This document shows positions 1 through 10,300 of a DNA stretch of 64,000 nt, piece by piece. The notes beneath the pieces are model-generated. The model saw nothing but the letters and a program-made list of their open reading frames with translations, searched no databases and was not told the origin of the DNA. The translations under genes and the position numbers were made by a program. Each line of letters begins with the position of its first letter. Position 1 is the stretch's first letter. The stretch spans positions 186,001 to 250,000 of the forward strand of contig JARLGZ010000081.1 in assembly GCA_031292515.1 (NCBI GenBank), read 5' to 3'. This stretch comes from Puia sp. (lineage in GTDB: Bacteria > Bacteroidota > Bacteroidia > Chitinophagales > Chitinophagaceae).

Positions 1-2590
1 GCCTGAAGCGCACCCAAAAATCTTCATTTGGCCGAAGCCTCGTCTCCGACACAGACAGGTCCGAAACGGTTACCGACATCTCCTGTTGGGTCTCATCGGG
101 GTAGGGCTTCGCACCCCTGTCGACCCAGCTCTCAGCCGGCGAAAGCCCCATCCTGAACACCATCTCACCCCCGGCCATCAATAACGAATGAGGGATCCAC
201 AACCGCCCATACGGCCGGTGATTGACTTCCAGGGAACTTATAAAAATACTCCTGCCACCGCCTCTGCCACCGACACCGCTTCCAGGTTCCGCGCCCACAC
301 CGCCTCCGGGCCCCGCACCAGCTCCGGCCGCCGGCAATCCTGTCGGTATAGACTGCTCCCGCCCCTCATCGACCCTGCTGATAACCCAGTTCTTCCCTCC
401 CGCCACCCGGAAACTTAGCCGCTCAAAAACCGGCGCGCCGATCGCATAGTAGGGTCTCCCCGGACAGGCGGGGAAAATACCCATCGCGCTGAGAACATAC
501 CAGGCCGACATCGATCCGAGATCGTCGTTGCCCGGCAGGCCGCCGGGTGTGGCGGAATAGCGGGTGTCCATAATCGTGGTGACCCATTCCTGGGTCTTAT
601 CGGGACGCCCCGCATCGTTGAAAAGGTAGGGGATGTGAAAGATCGTCTCATTGTCGAAAAGGATCTGGCCGCCTGCCAACGCGCTGTCCAGCCTCGCCGT
701 AAAAACGGGCGCCCCGCCCATCAGGTTGACGAGACCCCGTCCATCCTGCGGCACGAAATAGGAATAGACCCATTTGTCCCCTTCCTTGTATCCGGTCGTA
801 CCCGGTTCTCTCGTGAAACCGGCGCCCGGATCTTCTTCGGCATCAACCGCGACTGGTTCATCTTTTCCCCCCGCTATCGCCGCCTTTTCCGTCATTTCCG
901 GCCTGCGTGGCAGCATGAACAACTCCTCCGGGTCAAACAGGTTTCGATAATAACGGCCCCTCGCCGCCAACAGGACCGAATCCTTTTGGCTATGCATAAC
1001 CGCAGATGCGAATCGGGACAACACCCAGTCGTCATACGCATATTCGACCGTACGGGTCACGGATTCCGGGTGATCGGACGGAACATAGCCCTCCTCCAGG
1101 TAGACCTTCCGGTCCGTCTTGCTGAAAGGAGTATCCACGACGCCCTTGCGCATCGCCGCATAAACCAGCAGGCTGTCGTCGTCCCGGATCCCTTTGAACC
1201 AGGAGTCCACCAGGATCGGGATGGAATGGTCTCCCGTCATCGTCTCCGTAGGTAGACGTCCCCGCTCCCGGTAAACGTCCAGCATCGAACCGATCATTTC
1301 TCGTTGCACCCCGGGATACAGCAGGCATAACAAGGGATGCAGGGAACGAAAAGTATCCCACGGAGAGAATTCGCCAAATTCCCTGCGACCCTTAACCCGG
1401 TGGACCTGCCGGTCCGCCCCCCTGTAATCGCCGTCCGCGTCGGAGACGATCCAAGGCAATAAAAGAGAATGATAAAGTGCCGTATAAAATATTTCTCTTC
1501 GATCGCCGTCTTGTATCCGCTGCTTGCCTCCTTGTATCCGTTGCACTCCGCCTGGTGCGCGGGTATCTCCGATCTCGACCGCAGAAAGCAGCTTTGCCCA
1601 TTTCTCACGGGTTGTGGTCCGGATCCGGTCAAAGAAGTCGCCGCCACTCCCGACACCGCCGGCGTTCTCGGCGGTAATATTGTTTTCAGCACTTTCTATG
1701 CTTACCGTCGATACCCCCATGCTTAATTCAATAAACCCCGCAACACCGCGATCCCCACGCCGCGGAGCAAACTCCAACAGGATCCCTCCATCCACTTCCC
1801 GCCGACCCGTCACCTCCTCGCTAAATTGCATAGACGTATAGACCATCCCGCTGCCCTCAAAAACACGGTTATTCTTTCCCGATAGCTTCCCCATCCCGCC
1901 GATAAAGATCCGTGGCGTGACACCCATCGGATAATGGAATCGGAATGCACCGGTTCTCTCGGAAGCGGCAGTTTCCACCTCCGTGCCGTCATCGGAGAAC
2001 CGAAGCCTGTAGTAGCCAGGCTCGGCCCGCTCACCGCTATGAAGGAAGGGGCGGTGATAATGACCTAAACGAAAGGAATCGATGACCCGGGCCGTCCCGG
2101 CGATCTGCCTATTCCCTCCTGCATCATCCACCCCGGCCATGCCGCCGGAACCCACAGACAGATTCGCGGTAAGCGGCATGACAAAACCCGCCCCCGAGGA
2201 ACCACCGGGGAAACCGCTGGCATGATGAAAACAGGAGAAATAATAGACCACGCTGTCCGAATAGTCATATCCCCGGGCATCTCCCACCCTCGTCTCCGGA
2301 CTCAACTGCACAAAACCCCAGGGCGCTACCGCACCGGGATACACGCCGCCCTCACTTCCCCACCTGGTGACGGCACTGCTCTTCGTCGTCCCGATAAAAG
2401 GATCGACAAAAGCATACCCACCGGCTCTGTCGCCCCGGCCACCAGTTACCCCATGTGGTAGCGTCTGCGAAAAACATACGCTGCCGCCAACACCCGCAGA
2501 CAATAGAGCAAAAGAAAACAATAGAGCAAAAGGTATACCCGGGCGTCGCCCGTACTCATTCGATACTTGCTTATTGACAAATCTTCCCAT
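1..2590 (-). CDS. GH92 alpha-mannosidase, C-terminus cut by window edge
   Basis: Secreted or periplasmic exo-alpha-mannosidase of glycoside hydrolase family 92, expected to remove mannose from N-glycan-like structures using Ca2+. The frame is open from an ATG at 2590 to the left edge (over 860 codons). It begins with a hydrophobic export signal (about residues 20-42), then the N-terminal DPFIGT and YPGAVAPWGFVQLSPET motifs, the SPWDTFRSLHPLL block, and the family signature GNDDLGSMSAWYVLSAMG near residue 690. The usual FSHTHLSG block is diverged here (SCFHHASG). A Gly/Ala/Pro-rich stretch (around positions 250-345) interrupts the C-terminal beta region and looks like a repeat expansion. It is the last visible gene of the glycan locus, 42 bp after the acetyltransferase homologue. 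Family assignment is firm; linkage specificity is not readable. Confidence 0.93.
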   Translation of the reverse strand, partial: MGRFVNKQVSNEYGRRPGIPFALLFSFALLSAGVGGSVCFSQTLPHGVTGGRGDRAGGYAFVDPFIGTTKSSAVTRWGSEGGVYPGAVAPWGFVQLSPETRVGDARGYDYSDSVVYYFSCFHHASGFPGGSSGAGFVMPLTANLSVGSGGMAGVDDAGGNRQIAGTARVIDSFRLGHYHRPFLHSGERAEPGYYRLRFSDDGTEVETAASERTGAFRFHYPMGVTPRIFIGGMGKLSGKNNRVFEGSGMVYTSMQFSEEVTGRREVDGGILLEFAPRRGDRGVAGFIELSMGVSTVSIESAENNITAENAGGVGSGGDFFDRIRTTTREKWAKLLSAVEIGDTRAPGGVQRIQGGKQRIQDGDRREIFYTALYHSLLLPWIVSDADGDYRGADRQVHRVKGRREFGEFSPWDTFRSLHPLLCLLYPGVQREMIGSMLDVYRERGRLPTETMTGDHSIPILVDSWFKGIRDDDSLLVYAAMRKGVVDTPFSKTDRKVYLEEGYVPSDHPESVTRTVEYAYDDWVLSRFASAVMHSQKDSVLLAARGRYYRNLFDPEELFMLPRRPEMTEKAAIAGGKDEPVAVDAEEDPGAGFTREPGTTGYKEGDKWVYSYFVPQDGRGLVNLMGGAPVFTARLDSALAGGQILFDNETIFHIPYLFNDAGRPDKTQEWVTTIMDTRYSATPGGLPGNDDLGSMSAWYVLSAMGIFPACPGRPYYAIGAPVFERLSFRVAGGKNWVISRVDEGREQSIPTGLPAAGAGAGPGGGVGAEPGSGVGGRGGGRSIFISSLEVNHRPYGRLWIPHSLLMAGGEMVFRMGLSPAESWVDRGAKPYPDETQQEMSVTVSDLSVSETRLRPNEDFWVRFR

Positions 2591-2632
2591 ACCTCAAGAT
2601 ATATTCGTTTTAAATCTCAATATATACCCTCT

Positions 2633-3769
2633 TTAAATCTTAATATATATCCTCCGCCGGTCCAGCCAATATCCCACTAGCCAGCAGACCAGCATATAAC
2701 ATACGGCATACACCAGCGTACCGAACGGACCGGGAAAAGCAGACTGGAAAAATACCGTATTCACCCAATCATAGAATGACTGCCCGGGCCTTACCCGCAC
2801 GGTTGACAGCACCGTGAAGAGCAATTCCGAAAGCAGGTAGATTGCCAGCGGGTTCCTGCCAAAGACATGGAAGAAATATACACCCCGCCTCGACCGCCGG
2901 ATCTCGAGGGAATACACCAACACCCCCAGCAGACACAGGTCGATGCCTATCGTCAGCAATACAAAGGTACTCGTCCACAATTTTTTCGCAAAAGGGAAGA
3001 ACTGCCCCCAGAACAAAGCCACCGCGATCAGCGCCAACCCCGTCATCGAAAGCCTGGCCACCGTCTCATAATTCTTCCCCTTCTGCCGGATGAATACACC
3101 CGCCAGGTACCCTCCGATCACATTTACGATTGCGGGCAGCGTACTCAACACGCCCTCCGGGTCGAAAGCGATGGGGCCTCCCTTGTCATGATAGAGATGA
3201 TCGCTCCCGAGTAACCAGGTATCGAAGAGCGTGCCCGCATTGCCCAGCATCGTGAGCTGCTCTCCCGGTCTCCCAAACAGGTAGAGAATCGCCCAGTACC
3301 CAACCAGCAGGCCGGCGGAAACAACCAGCACCGACCGGATAGACAGATAATGAACGAGCAGCGCCCCGAAAAAATAACAAAGCGCGATGCGCTGCAATAC
3401 GCCCATGATCCGCGTGTGACCTACCGGGTTGAAAGCCCATCCCCCGCCCTCTTGCCGATGGACAAAAGGAAACCAATACATCAGATAGCCCAATAAAAAG
3501 ATCAGCACCGTCCGCTTCAACAGTTTCTTAAGGAAGGCACTGTTGTCGTTGTACTTTCCCTTTGAAAAACTCAACGCATTGCCGACCGCAAAAAGAAAGG
3601 ACGGGAACACCAGGTCGGTAGGCGTAAATCCAAACCAGGCCGCATGATCCAACGGCACATACGGATCCGACCCCGAACCCGGCGAATTCACGATGATCAT
3701 AAAACAAATGGTGAGACCCCGGAATATATCCAGCGCCAGGAACCGTTCGGATTTTTGATTGTCAGGCAT
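2633..3769 (-). CDS. Membrane acyltransferase, heparan-alpha-glucosaminide N-acetyltransferase-like (DUF5009 type)
   Basis: A 378-residue polytopic inner-membrane protein with about ten hydrophobic segments. The start RFLALDIFRGLTICFMIIVN and the following GFTPTDLVFPSFLFAVGNAL are typical of the bacterial relatives of human HGSNAT (NagX/DUF5009/DUF1624 group), which move acetyl groups onto glucosamine across a membrane. In glycan-utilisation loci these proteins commonly sit beside hexosaminidases, as here. What it actually acetylates is inference. It lies between the GH35 and GH92 genes in one minus-strand run. About 22-bp tandem repeats lie just upstream of its ATG at 3769. Confidence 0.85.
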   Translation of the reverse strand: MPDNQKSERFLALDIFRGLTICFMIIVNSPGSGSDPYVPLDHAAWFGFTPTDLVFPSFLFAVGNALSFSKGKYNDNSAFLKKLLKRTVLIFLLGYLMYWFPFVHRQEGGGWAFNPVGHTRIMGVLQRIALCYFFGALLVHYLSIRSVLVVSAGLLVGYWAILYLFGRPGEQLTMLGNAGTLFDTWLLGSDHLYHDKGGPIAFDPEGVLSTLPAIVNVIGGYLAGVFIRQKGKNYETVARLSMTGLALIAVALFWGQFFPFAKKLWTSTFVLLTIGIDLCLLGVLVYSLEIRRSRRGVYFFHVFGRNPLAIYLLSELLFTVLSTVRVRPGQSFYDWVNTVFFQSAFPGPFGTLVYAVCYMLVCWLVGYWLDRRRIYIKI

Positions 3770-3802
3770 AATAAACTATTTAAAAAAATCAACGGTTTGT
3801 TG

Positions 3803-3866
3803 AAACACGATTCAACTATTTGTTAAACCACGATTCGACTATTTTAAAACACGATCCGAAAATTTC
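3803..3866. repeat. Three degenerate ~22-bp tandem repeats upstream of the acyltransferase
   Basis: The unit CACGATTCAACTATTTGTTA recurs three times with changes (CACGATTCGACTATTTTA, then CACGATCCGAAAATTT). It lies 34 bp before the acyltransferase ATG, between that gene and the end of GH35. It is one example of short tandem repeats found before start codons throughout this window. Confidence 0.7.
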
Positions 3867-3886
3867 AGCGCGGTATTCCTTTCATT

Positions 3887-6800
3887 TCATTTCAACCCCA
3901 CCACCTCGATGTCCCGGCTTGCCGCCTTCTCGGCAATGACCGAGACCCGCCCCGGATCGTTACCATCCTCCTCATAAATGACCAGGGTGTTATCCCCCGC
4001 CTTCAGCCAGCATTCCGGGATATATAGACCGGGCGCGGGCGTCTTCTCCGGGTATCGCCCCAGATTATGCCCGTTGACCCAGACCGACCCATGCCCCATA
4101 CCGGTCGTCAACACCCGCCAGATAGGATGAGCCCCTTTCTGCCCATAGGACGGAATGGAAAAATGACTGCGATAAAAGGCAGGTCCCTTATCGGCGCCAT
4201 CGCCCTCCCTTTTGTCGTCGCCTCCTGCAGGAACCGCTCCCGGTCCATCCCAATCCTTCCAATCTGCGATCGCCTCCGGATCGCCGGGTCCTCCACGCAT
4301 GCGCCACCCCGTCACAGGGACCGCCTCTCCCAGGCTATTCACACGCACGGGCTGATCGATACCGCCCTCATTGGAATAATTCGATATGAAAACCGTCAAT
4401 ACAACATCGCCTTTTATCGTATCGATCCCGTCGGCTACCAGTTGAAAGGGCCTGTTCCATCCATCCTGGCCGCCGATCTTATGCCCGTTGATAAACACCG
4501 TAGCATTCTCGTCGACACTCCGGAACGACAGCGCTATCTTCGAAGCTCCAGCCGGCAGGCTGTCGATCCGCGCGCGAAACCAACCAAAACCCTCCCTGCC
4601 CGAGAAAGCATCCTGACCGATCGTATAGTCTGCCCATCCTGCCATCCCGGGCGCAGGACAATGCTCCACGTCCTGCGAAGAAGAAGCCCTGAGGAAATGC
4701 CAGCCGGAGACGGTATGTATAGAGGGGCCCCCTTTCTTTAATACCGCCCTGCCGAACAGCCCCTTCCGGTCCGAAGAGTCGATAGGTCCCAGATATGCCG
4801 CCAGTTTGTCACGACCGTCGTGCGCCGTAAAAATCGCCAGGATATGCGGTCCCGCCTCCAATTGAAAAGACAGCTCGCCGGCCTTTATCGATCCGGACCC
4901 GCTTCGAACACCGTCCACGAAGGCGGTAGCCCGGTCGGATCCTTCTATCTGCAATGTATATTCGCCCGATGTGGGAACGAAAATCTTCGTTCGATACCAG
5001 GCATCGGCCGTCAGATCGCCATCGGCCCCCATCTGGAGCGGATACTCGCTGCTCTTCCAGCCGCCATCGTCATAGGCTGCCGCCGAACAACTCCAGGCCG
5101 CGCTCTTCTGCCAACCGCTGAGTACCGGACTGGCCATTCCCATCCCCATATTACGGGATCCACCCTCCTGCGCTCTTCCACCCGCTTGACCCGCTCCTCC
5201 ATCTGCTGCCCCCACGCCCTGCCTCTGCGCTCCACGCCGCCGAATGCCTTCACGCGCACCTCCGGCCCCGGCCACTTCCTCGCCCCTCCGCACGCCGCCC
5301 GCTCCAAAAACCTCCACAGGAAATTCCCGGTCATCCCCCCACGGTCTCTCCGTGACGATACGGATGCTCTTCCCCTCCTTTTTTATTTCTCCAGCATAAG
5401 CGGGCCCGCAGATAATATCCGTCGAGCCGCTCTCTCCCGTAACAAACCAGCTCCGGTCCGCGAGTTCCCGGCTCATCGCCAGGATGCGAACCTGCTGATT
5501 GCCGGCTATAAAAGAATAGACAGCCGGTTTAAGGGCCGAAGAAAACGCGATAAACAGATCCACCCGCCCAGGTCGGGCCGAAAGTCCGCTGCTCCCACCC
5601 GGAGTAACGCTCACGACACCGTCCGTTATCCGGGCCATCCCCTTCACCGAAAACTCCATCCCTCCCCGGCTTCCAGGCTCGCCAAAAACCACGATCGTAG
5701 TTGTCCCGGCCTGCCGGGCGACGCCAAGGATCCGGGCCGCCGACCCTTCCAGCGTGATGCCGGCGTCCAGCGAAAAATGACGCACCAAGGGGACGATTTC
5801 CCCGGGGGCCAGTACCAAAGGAATAGCAGGAGAACCGAGATGGCCCTGAGACCCGGCAAACTGCACAGAAGCCGGCGCCTTCGAAGGATTGTCCAGGAAG
5901 AGAAGTTCGCCGGCCAGACTATGCCTGGCCGTTATCCGGATAGCCGTGTCGCCCGACAAGACGATGTTCCCCGAGACATCCATAAGCACGCCCCCATGCC
6001 CCGGAATATAGCCAACCTCACCGGGATGTATTGGAACAGGATGATATCGCGCCTTCGCATCCTCCCCATTCGCAAGGACCTCCGCGAAACTGCCCGCAAA
6101 CAGCGCCGCCCGCTTGAAACTGTAATAGATCGGCCGTAGATCGCCGGCTTGTCCCACGGCCGCTCCATAATCATAAGATGCGGCATCCTCGTCGTTATTG
6201 GTATATCCGAAGTTGGACCCACCGTATGCCATATAATAATTGTAGCCGTTCCCTCCATGCGCGAGGATCTTCCAGGTTCGCCGCTCATATTCCCTGGCCT
6301 CTTTTTCGCCCGAACTATACCCATTAAACGATACGCTCCAGAACTCCGTGCTAAACCAGGGATTGGGTCGCGTTGAATCATCGAGACGTTCGTTACCGCC
6401 CTGCTGTGCAGCCTGGTCACCGGCAGGATCGCTGGCATGATGCAGGCCGCTAAAGAAATAGGGCACTTCTATACCCAGCGACCGGGCCTTTTCGCGCAGA
6501 TGCCGAAAATAGCCGTCCGGCATCGCCGTCCCCCATCCTTTTGGATGCTCGTTTTCAAGCTGCACCAGGATCACCGATCCGCCATGATGGACCTGGTTGC
6601 GTACTACAATCGGCAGCAGCCGGTCGAAGAACCGGTCCACATACTTCTCAAAAGCCGCATTGTCCTCCCTTACACGCACCCCCTCTTTGAACCGCAGCCA
6701 CAAAGGATATCCCCCGTTGTCCCATTCGGCGCAATAATAAGGACCCACCCGGACGATGGCATACATCCCCATGTCCTTTACCATCCGAAGAAAAGCGTCC

Positions 6801-7306
6801 AGGTCATGGTCGCCCGAAAAATCGAACTGCCCTTCCCGTGGCTCATGGAAATTCCAAAATGTATAGATCTCGACACAGTTGAATCCCGCCCGCTTCAGAC
6901 GCAGCAACCGGTCATACCAAAGCCCGCTCGGCACACGTGCATACTCCAAACCCGCCGACACCAAAAAGACACGCTTGCCCTCTATGAGGAAGCCCTTGCC
7001 GTCAAAATCGATAAAGGGTTTCGCGACCGTAGCCGCCGGAAAAATATGATCGTTGGAACCCGTCGGAGATTGCGCCCTGGCGCCGCCGGTGTGCGCGAAA
7101 AACAGCCCCGACAAAAACAGAAGCCCCGCCAGGGGACCCTTTCTTATACACCCCCTGATTTCTCTTATACTCACACTGCTCTTTCTCATACGAACACTGC
7201 TTTCTGTCATACTCGCACTGCTTTCCCTCATATTCGCAATGCTCTTTCTCATAGCCACACTGCTTTTTCTCATACTCACTCTTTTAGCTGTCCGCTTCAT
7301 CGACAT
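3887..7306 (-). CDS. GH35 beta-galactosidase with C-terminal sugar-binding domains
   Basis: Exported beta-galactosidase. From the longest start, the GH35 barrel spans about residues 95-430, with acid/base Glu near 253 in QLENEH and probable nucleophile Glu near 321 in STEFWSV. The remaining ~700 residues are beta-rich jelly-roll domains, ending in a galactose-binding-like module (VWVNGHNLGRYPE). A Gly/Arg-rich low-complexity block (FGAGGVRRGEEVAGAGGARE and following, near 5160-5310) interrupts the C-terminal part. The first 39 residues are five 7-residue repeats (MRKSSVA-like) encoded by 21-bp DNA repeats, so translation probably starts at the ATG at 7189. That start places a signal peptide (LAGLLFLSGLFFAHTGGARA) properly. 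The length of 1139 residues is large but normal for multi-domain Bacteroidota GH35 enzymes. Confidence 0.93.
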   Translation of the reverse strand: MSMKRTAKRVSMRKSSVAMRKSIANMRESSASMTESSVRMRKSSVSIREIRGCIRKGPLAGLLFLSGLFFAHTGGARAQSPTGSNDHIFPAATVAKPFIDFDGKGFLIEGKRVFLVSAGLEYARVPSGLWYDRLLRLKRAGFNCVEIYTFWNFHEPREGQFDFSGDHDLDAFLRMVKDMGMYAIVRVGPYYCAEWDNGGYPLWLRFKEGVRVREDNAAFEKYVDRFFDRLLPIVVRNQVHHGGSVILVQLENEHPKGWGTAMPDGYFRHLREKARSLGIEVPYFFSGLHHASDPAGDQAAQQGGNERLDDSTRPNPWFSTEFWSVSFNGYSSGEKEAREYERRTWKILAHGGNGYNYYMAYGGSNFGYTNNDEDAASYDYGAAVGQAGDLRPIYYSFKRAALFAGSFAEVLANGEDAKARYHPVPIHPGEVGYIPGHGGVLMDVSGNIVLSGDTAIRITARHSLAGELLFLDNPSKAPASVQFAGSQGHLGSPAIPLVLAPGEIVPLVRHFSLDAGITLEGSAARILGVARQAGTTTIVVFGEPGSRGGMEFSVKGMARITDGVVSVTPGGSSGLSARPGRVDLFIAFSSALKPAVYSFIAGNQQVRILAMSRELADRSWFVTGESGSTDIICGPAYAGEIKKEGKSIRIVTERPWGDDREFPVEVFGAGGVRRGEEVAGAGGAREGIRRRGAQRQGVGAADGGAGQAGGRAQEGGSRNMGMGMASPVLSGWQKSAAWSCSAAAYDDGGWKSSEYPLQMGADGDLTADAWYRTKIFVPTSGEYTLQIEGSDRATAFVDGVRSGSGSIKAGELSFQLEAGPHILAIFTAHDGRDKLAAYLGPIDSSDRKGLFGRAVLKKGGPSIHTVSGWHFLRASSSQDVEHCPAPGMAGWADYTIGQDAFSGREGFGWFRARIDSLPAGASKIALSFRSVDENATVFINGHKIGGQDGWNRPFQLVADGIDTIKGDVVLTVFISNYSNEGGIDQPVRVNSLGEAVPVTGWRMRGGPGDPEAIADWKDWDGPGAVPAGGDDKREGDGADKGPAFYRSHFSIPSYGQKGAHPIWRVLTTGMGHGSVWVNGHNLGRYPEKTPAPGLYIPECWLKAGDNTLVIYEEDGNDPGRVSVIAEKAASRDIEVVGLK
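7150..7306. repeat. 21-bp tandem repeats at the 5' end of GH35
   Basis: At least five copies of a 21-bp unit (plus strand, CTCATACTCGCACTGCTTTC and variants) lie between the GH89-GH20 stop and the GH35 signal peptide. Because 21 is a multiple of three the copies stay open and translate as MRKSSVA, MRKSIAN, MRESSAS, MTESSVR, MRKSSVS. They are probably leader DNA rather than protein. Confidence 0.75.
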
Positions 7307-7346
7307 TCGGATTCATTTTTACTGTTTATGCGGCCCATTCCGCACC

Positions 7347-10300
7347 TTAATCCTGGCTTCTTTTATCCAGTTCCGCCACGGAGAGGTTGATCTGTTTGCC
7401 GATGGGCCGGCCATTCCGGTAAGCTGCCACCCGGATCCAGCTGGCTCCGGCCGGTAACGACAAGGCGCTCGTATAGCGGGGATAAAATGAATCAGGATTG
7501 CCGTTGTCAAAACTGTAGTAAAGATCCACACCCGGTAGCTCGCTATGGATGGCTATCTTCTTCTCCTTCCCTTCCCTGACGAACTCAACAATAGGGTCAT
7601 AGGCGCTCCGGGAATAATTGACGGAAGCGGCGTCAAACAGGTCCATTTGTTTCTCCATCCGCTTCACAAATCCGCTCCAATCCTTTTTCTCCCTGGGTGA
7701 CCACAGGACTTCGGCAAGCGCCAGGCCACGCGGCCAGGTCATATACTGCACATGACGCTCATTATAGACCGACTCGGTCCACAAATTCCCCTGACCGCCT
7801 AAAATATATTTTTCAGAAATGCCCTGCGGCACCGGTTCAAAATCATAGCAATCCTTCAAACGGAGACGGCCATACGTATCCGGTTCCACGGAAGGATCCC
7901 CCTGATAGAGATCCAGGTAACAGTTGCCGGCAGGTGTCATCACCACCGGGTGCCCCTGCCGCGCCGCCTGTATGCCCCCATCCATCCCCCGCCAGCTCAT
8001 GACCGTGGCCTCTGGCGCCAGCCCTCCTTCCAGGATCTCATCCCAGCCAATCAGTTTCTTGTTTTTGGCCAGCAATATCTTCTCCAGCCTCTTTATAAAA
8101 TAGCTTTGCAACTCTTCCACCGTCTTCAGATGTTCATCCTCCATCCTCTTCCGGCATTTGGGACAATCCTTCCAGAAACCCTTGTAAGCCTCATCGCCGC
8201 CGATATGGATATAGGGGCCCGGAAAAAGCGCCGCCACCTCGGTGAAGACCTTATCCAACACCTCGAATACCTGTTCATTGCCCGGGCATAATGCATTATC
8301 CACTTCGCCGTAGAATTTACTGCCCGGGTTGACCGCATATTGCAGACCCGTAGAAGACAATCCGGGATACGCCGCAATCATCGCCAGGCTATGACCCGGA
8401 ACATCGATCTCCGGCAGGATCGTAACATATCTCTCCGAAGCATAACGCACGATCTCCCGGATATCTTCCTGCGTATAATAGCCGACATAGTCTGCCTTCT
8501 CCTCTTTTCCCGGCGGCTGGAACGTCCACCACTGGCCTGTCCGGGCAACCCTCCAGGCCCCTGTCTGCGTCAGGCCGGGCAGTGATTTGATCTCGATCCG
8601 CCACCCCTGGTCGTCCGAAAGATGCCAGTGAAATACATTGAATTTGTACCTGGCCAGCTGATCGATATATCTTTTGACGACGTCTTTCGGGAAGTAATGA
8701 CGGCTCACATCCAGCATCAGCCCCCTCCAGCCAAACCGGGGATAGTCCACGATCTTTACCGCCGGGATGACCGGCTGAACCGTTGCACCGTTAGCCATCC
8801 GTCCGCCGTCAGCCATCGGATCGCGGTCAGTTTGAACCAATTGATTGCGGGGACCGCCTGCCGGTTGAGCCGCTGATCCATTGACAGTCTGATCGCCCGC
8901 CCCGCCCGCCGGCAGCATCTGCAAAAGAGACTGCATCCCATAGAACAAACCCGCGGGCTCATTGGCAACGATGCCGATGCCCAAGGACCGGACCTCTAAG
9001 CGATAACCCTCCCGGCCAATCGTAGTATCTTTTTCTTTCGACAACGACAGCGAGATGGCTCCCCCGGATTCTCTGCCGGCCCGGGAAACCGTTTCCCGTG
9101 AGCCTGCCCCCTGCCAATCAGCTCCCTGCCCGACAGCCGGCCGAAAACCCAGCGGGCCGGCCAGCAGATCCGCAAACGACTCACCCAACTGCTTCAAATC
9201 ACCATCCTCGCCGTCAACGACGATCCGCAGGGCAGGAGTGATCCGGAAACCCGGCTCACCGGTCATCAGCAGGGACACCGGCTGCGGCACGATCGATACA
9301 GGAGCCCCCGCCATCCGCAGGACTTCCGAATATTTTTTGTAAAGCGCCAGCGACTGCTCCACGGGGTCTCCCTGCGCAACAGCCGGGTACGGGTCATGGC
9401 TATTTACCCATTTCCATTCCTGGTCCTTTACCTTTGCAGTAAAGTCTTTCAGATCCGGCTCCTGCCCTTTCGCGAGCGCCGCGTCGAGATACCGGAAAAA
9501 CAGCTCCCAGCGGGGTTTATAGAATCCCCGGATCAACCCGGACCATTGCCGGTTGGAATACTCCCGCAACTCGCTGTTCTTATCGCCCCATAAGGTAACC
9601 AGGTCACGGGCGTTCCGTTCATACAAATCTTTCTCCGCCGGACCCGCGCCGTTTGCCCGCGCCTCCGCAATCCACTTGCCCAGCAGAAAATCCTTCCGCG
9701 TGCCAAGCAGCCGGTCCATATCATCCAGCAACTCCAGGAACTGCCGGCTATATTTCTTATATGCCGCGACATCTTTCTGCCGGTAGGCCTCCACCCATCG
9801 CTGTTGCAACGGGCTGGCATAATTTGCGAGTACCTGCCGGGTGATATCCACCAGGTCATACCGGTAACCGTCATTGGCCTTCAGCAAAGGCGCTTCTTTT
9901 GCAAACAGCCCCCAGGCCTTTACGAGCTGCAGAGGGTCATAATCCAGATCCGTCAGCACCCGGTCGATCTTCTTCTCAAAAGTCGGACGGGCCACGATGA
10001 TGGACTCCTGTCCCCCTTCACCTAGCCCTCCCCGGTATACGCTGGCTTCCAAAAGCCTCCAGGCCTCATCGATCGGTCCGCTGGAAACGCCATAACGCTC
10101 CCTGGCATATTGACGCAACCATCCCGCCAGACCCACCGGCCGGTCCTGCCAGACATTTTCGAGCATGAGCTGATAGAGCGCGGGATTCTGTTCGATGCCC
10201 TCGGGTGTCAGGCCGATGCCCACCATCTTGCCGGAAGCCGGATCATGGAGAGCCGCCGAAGGATCCGCCGCCACATGTGACATCCTTCCCCAAAGACTGA

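Noticed and set aside
7150-7306. 21-bp repeats as a CRISPR array
   Set aside because: Units are directly joined without unique spacers and no cas gene is near.
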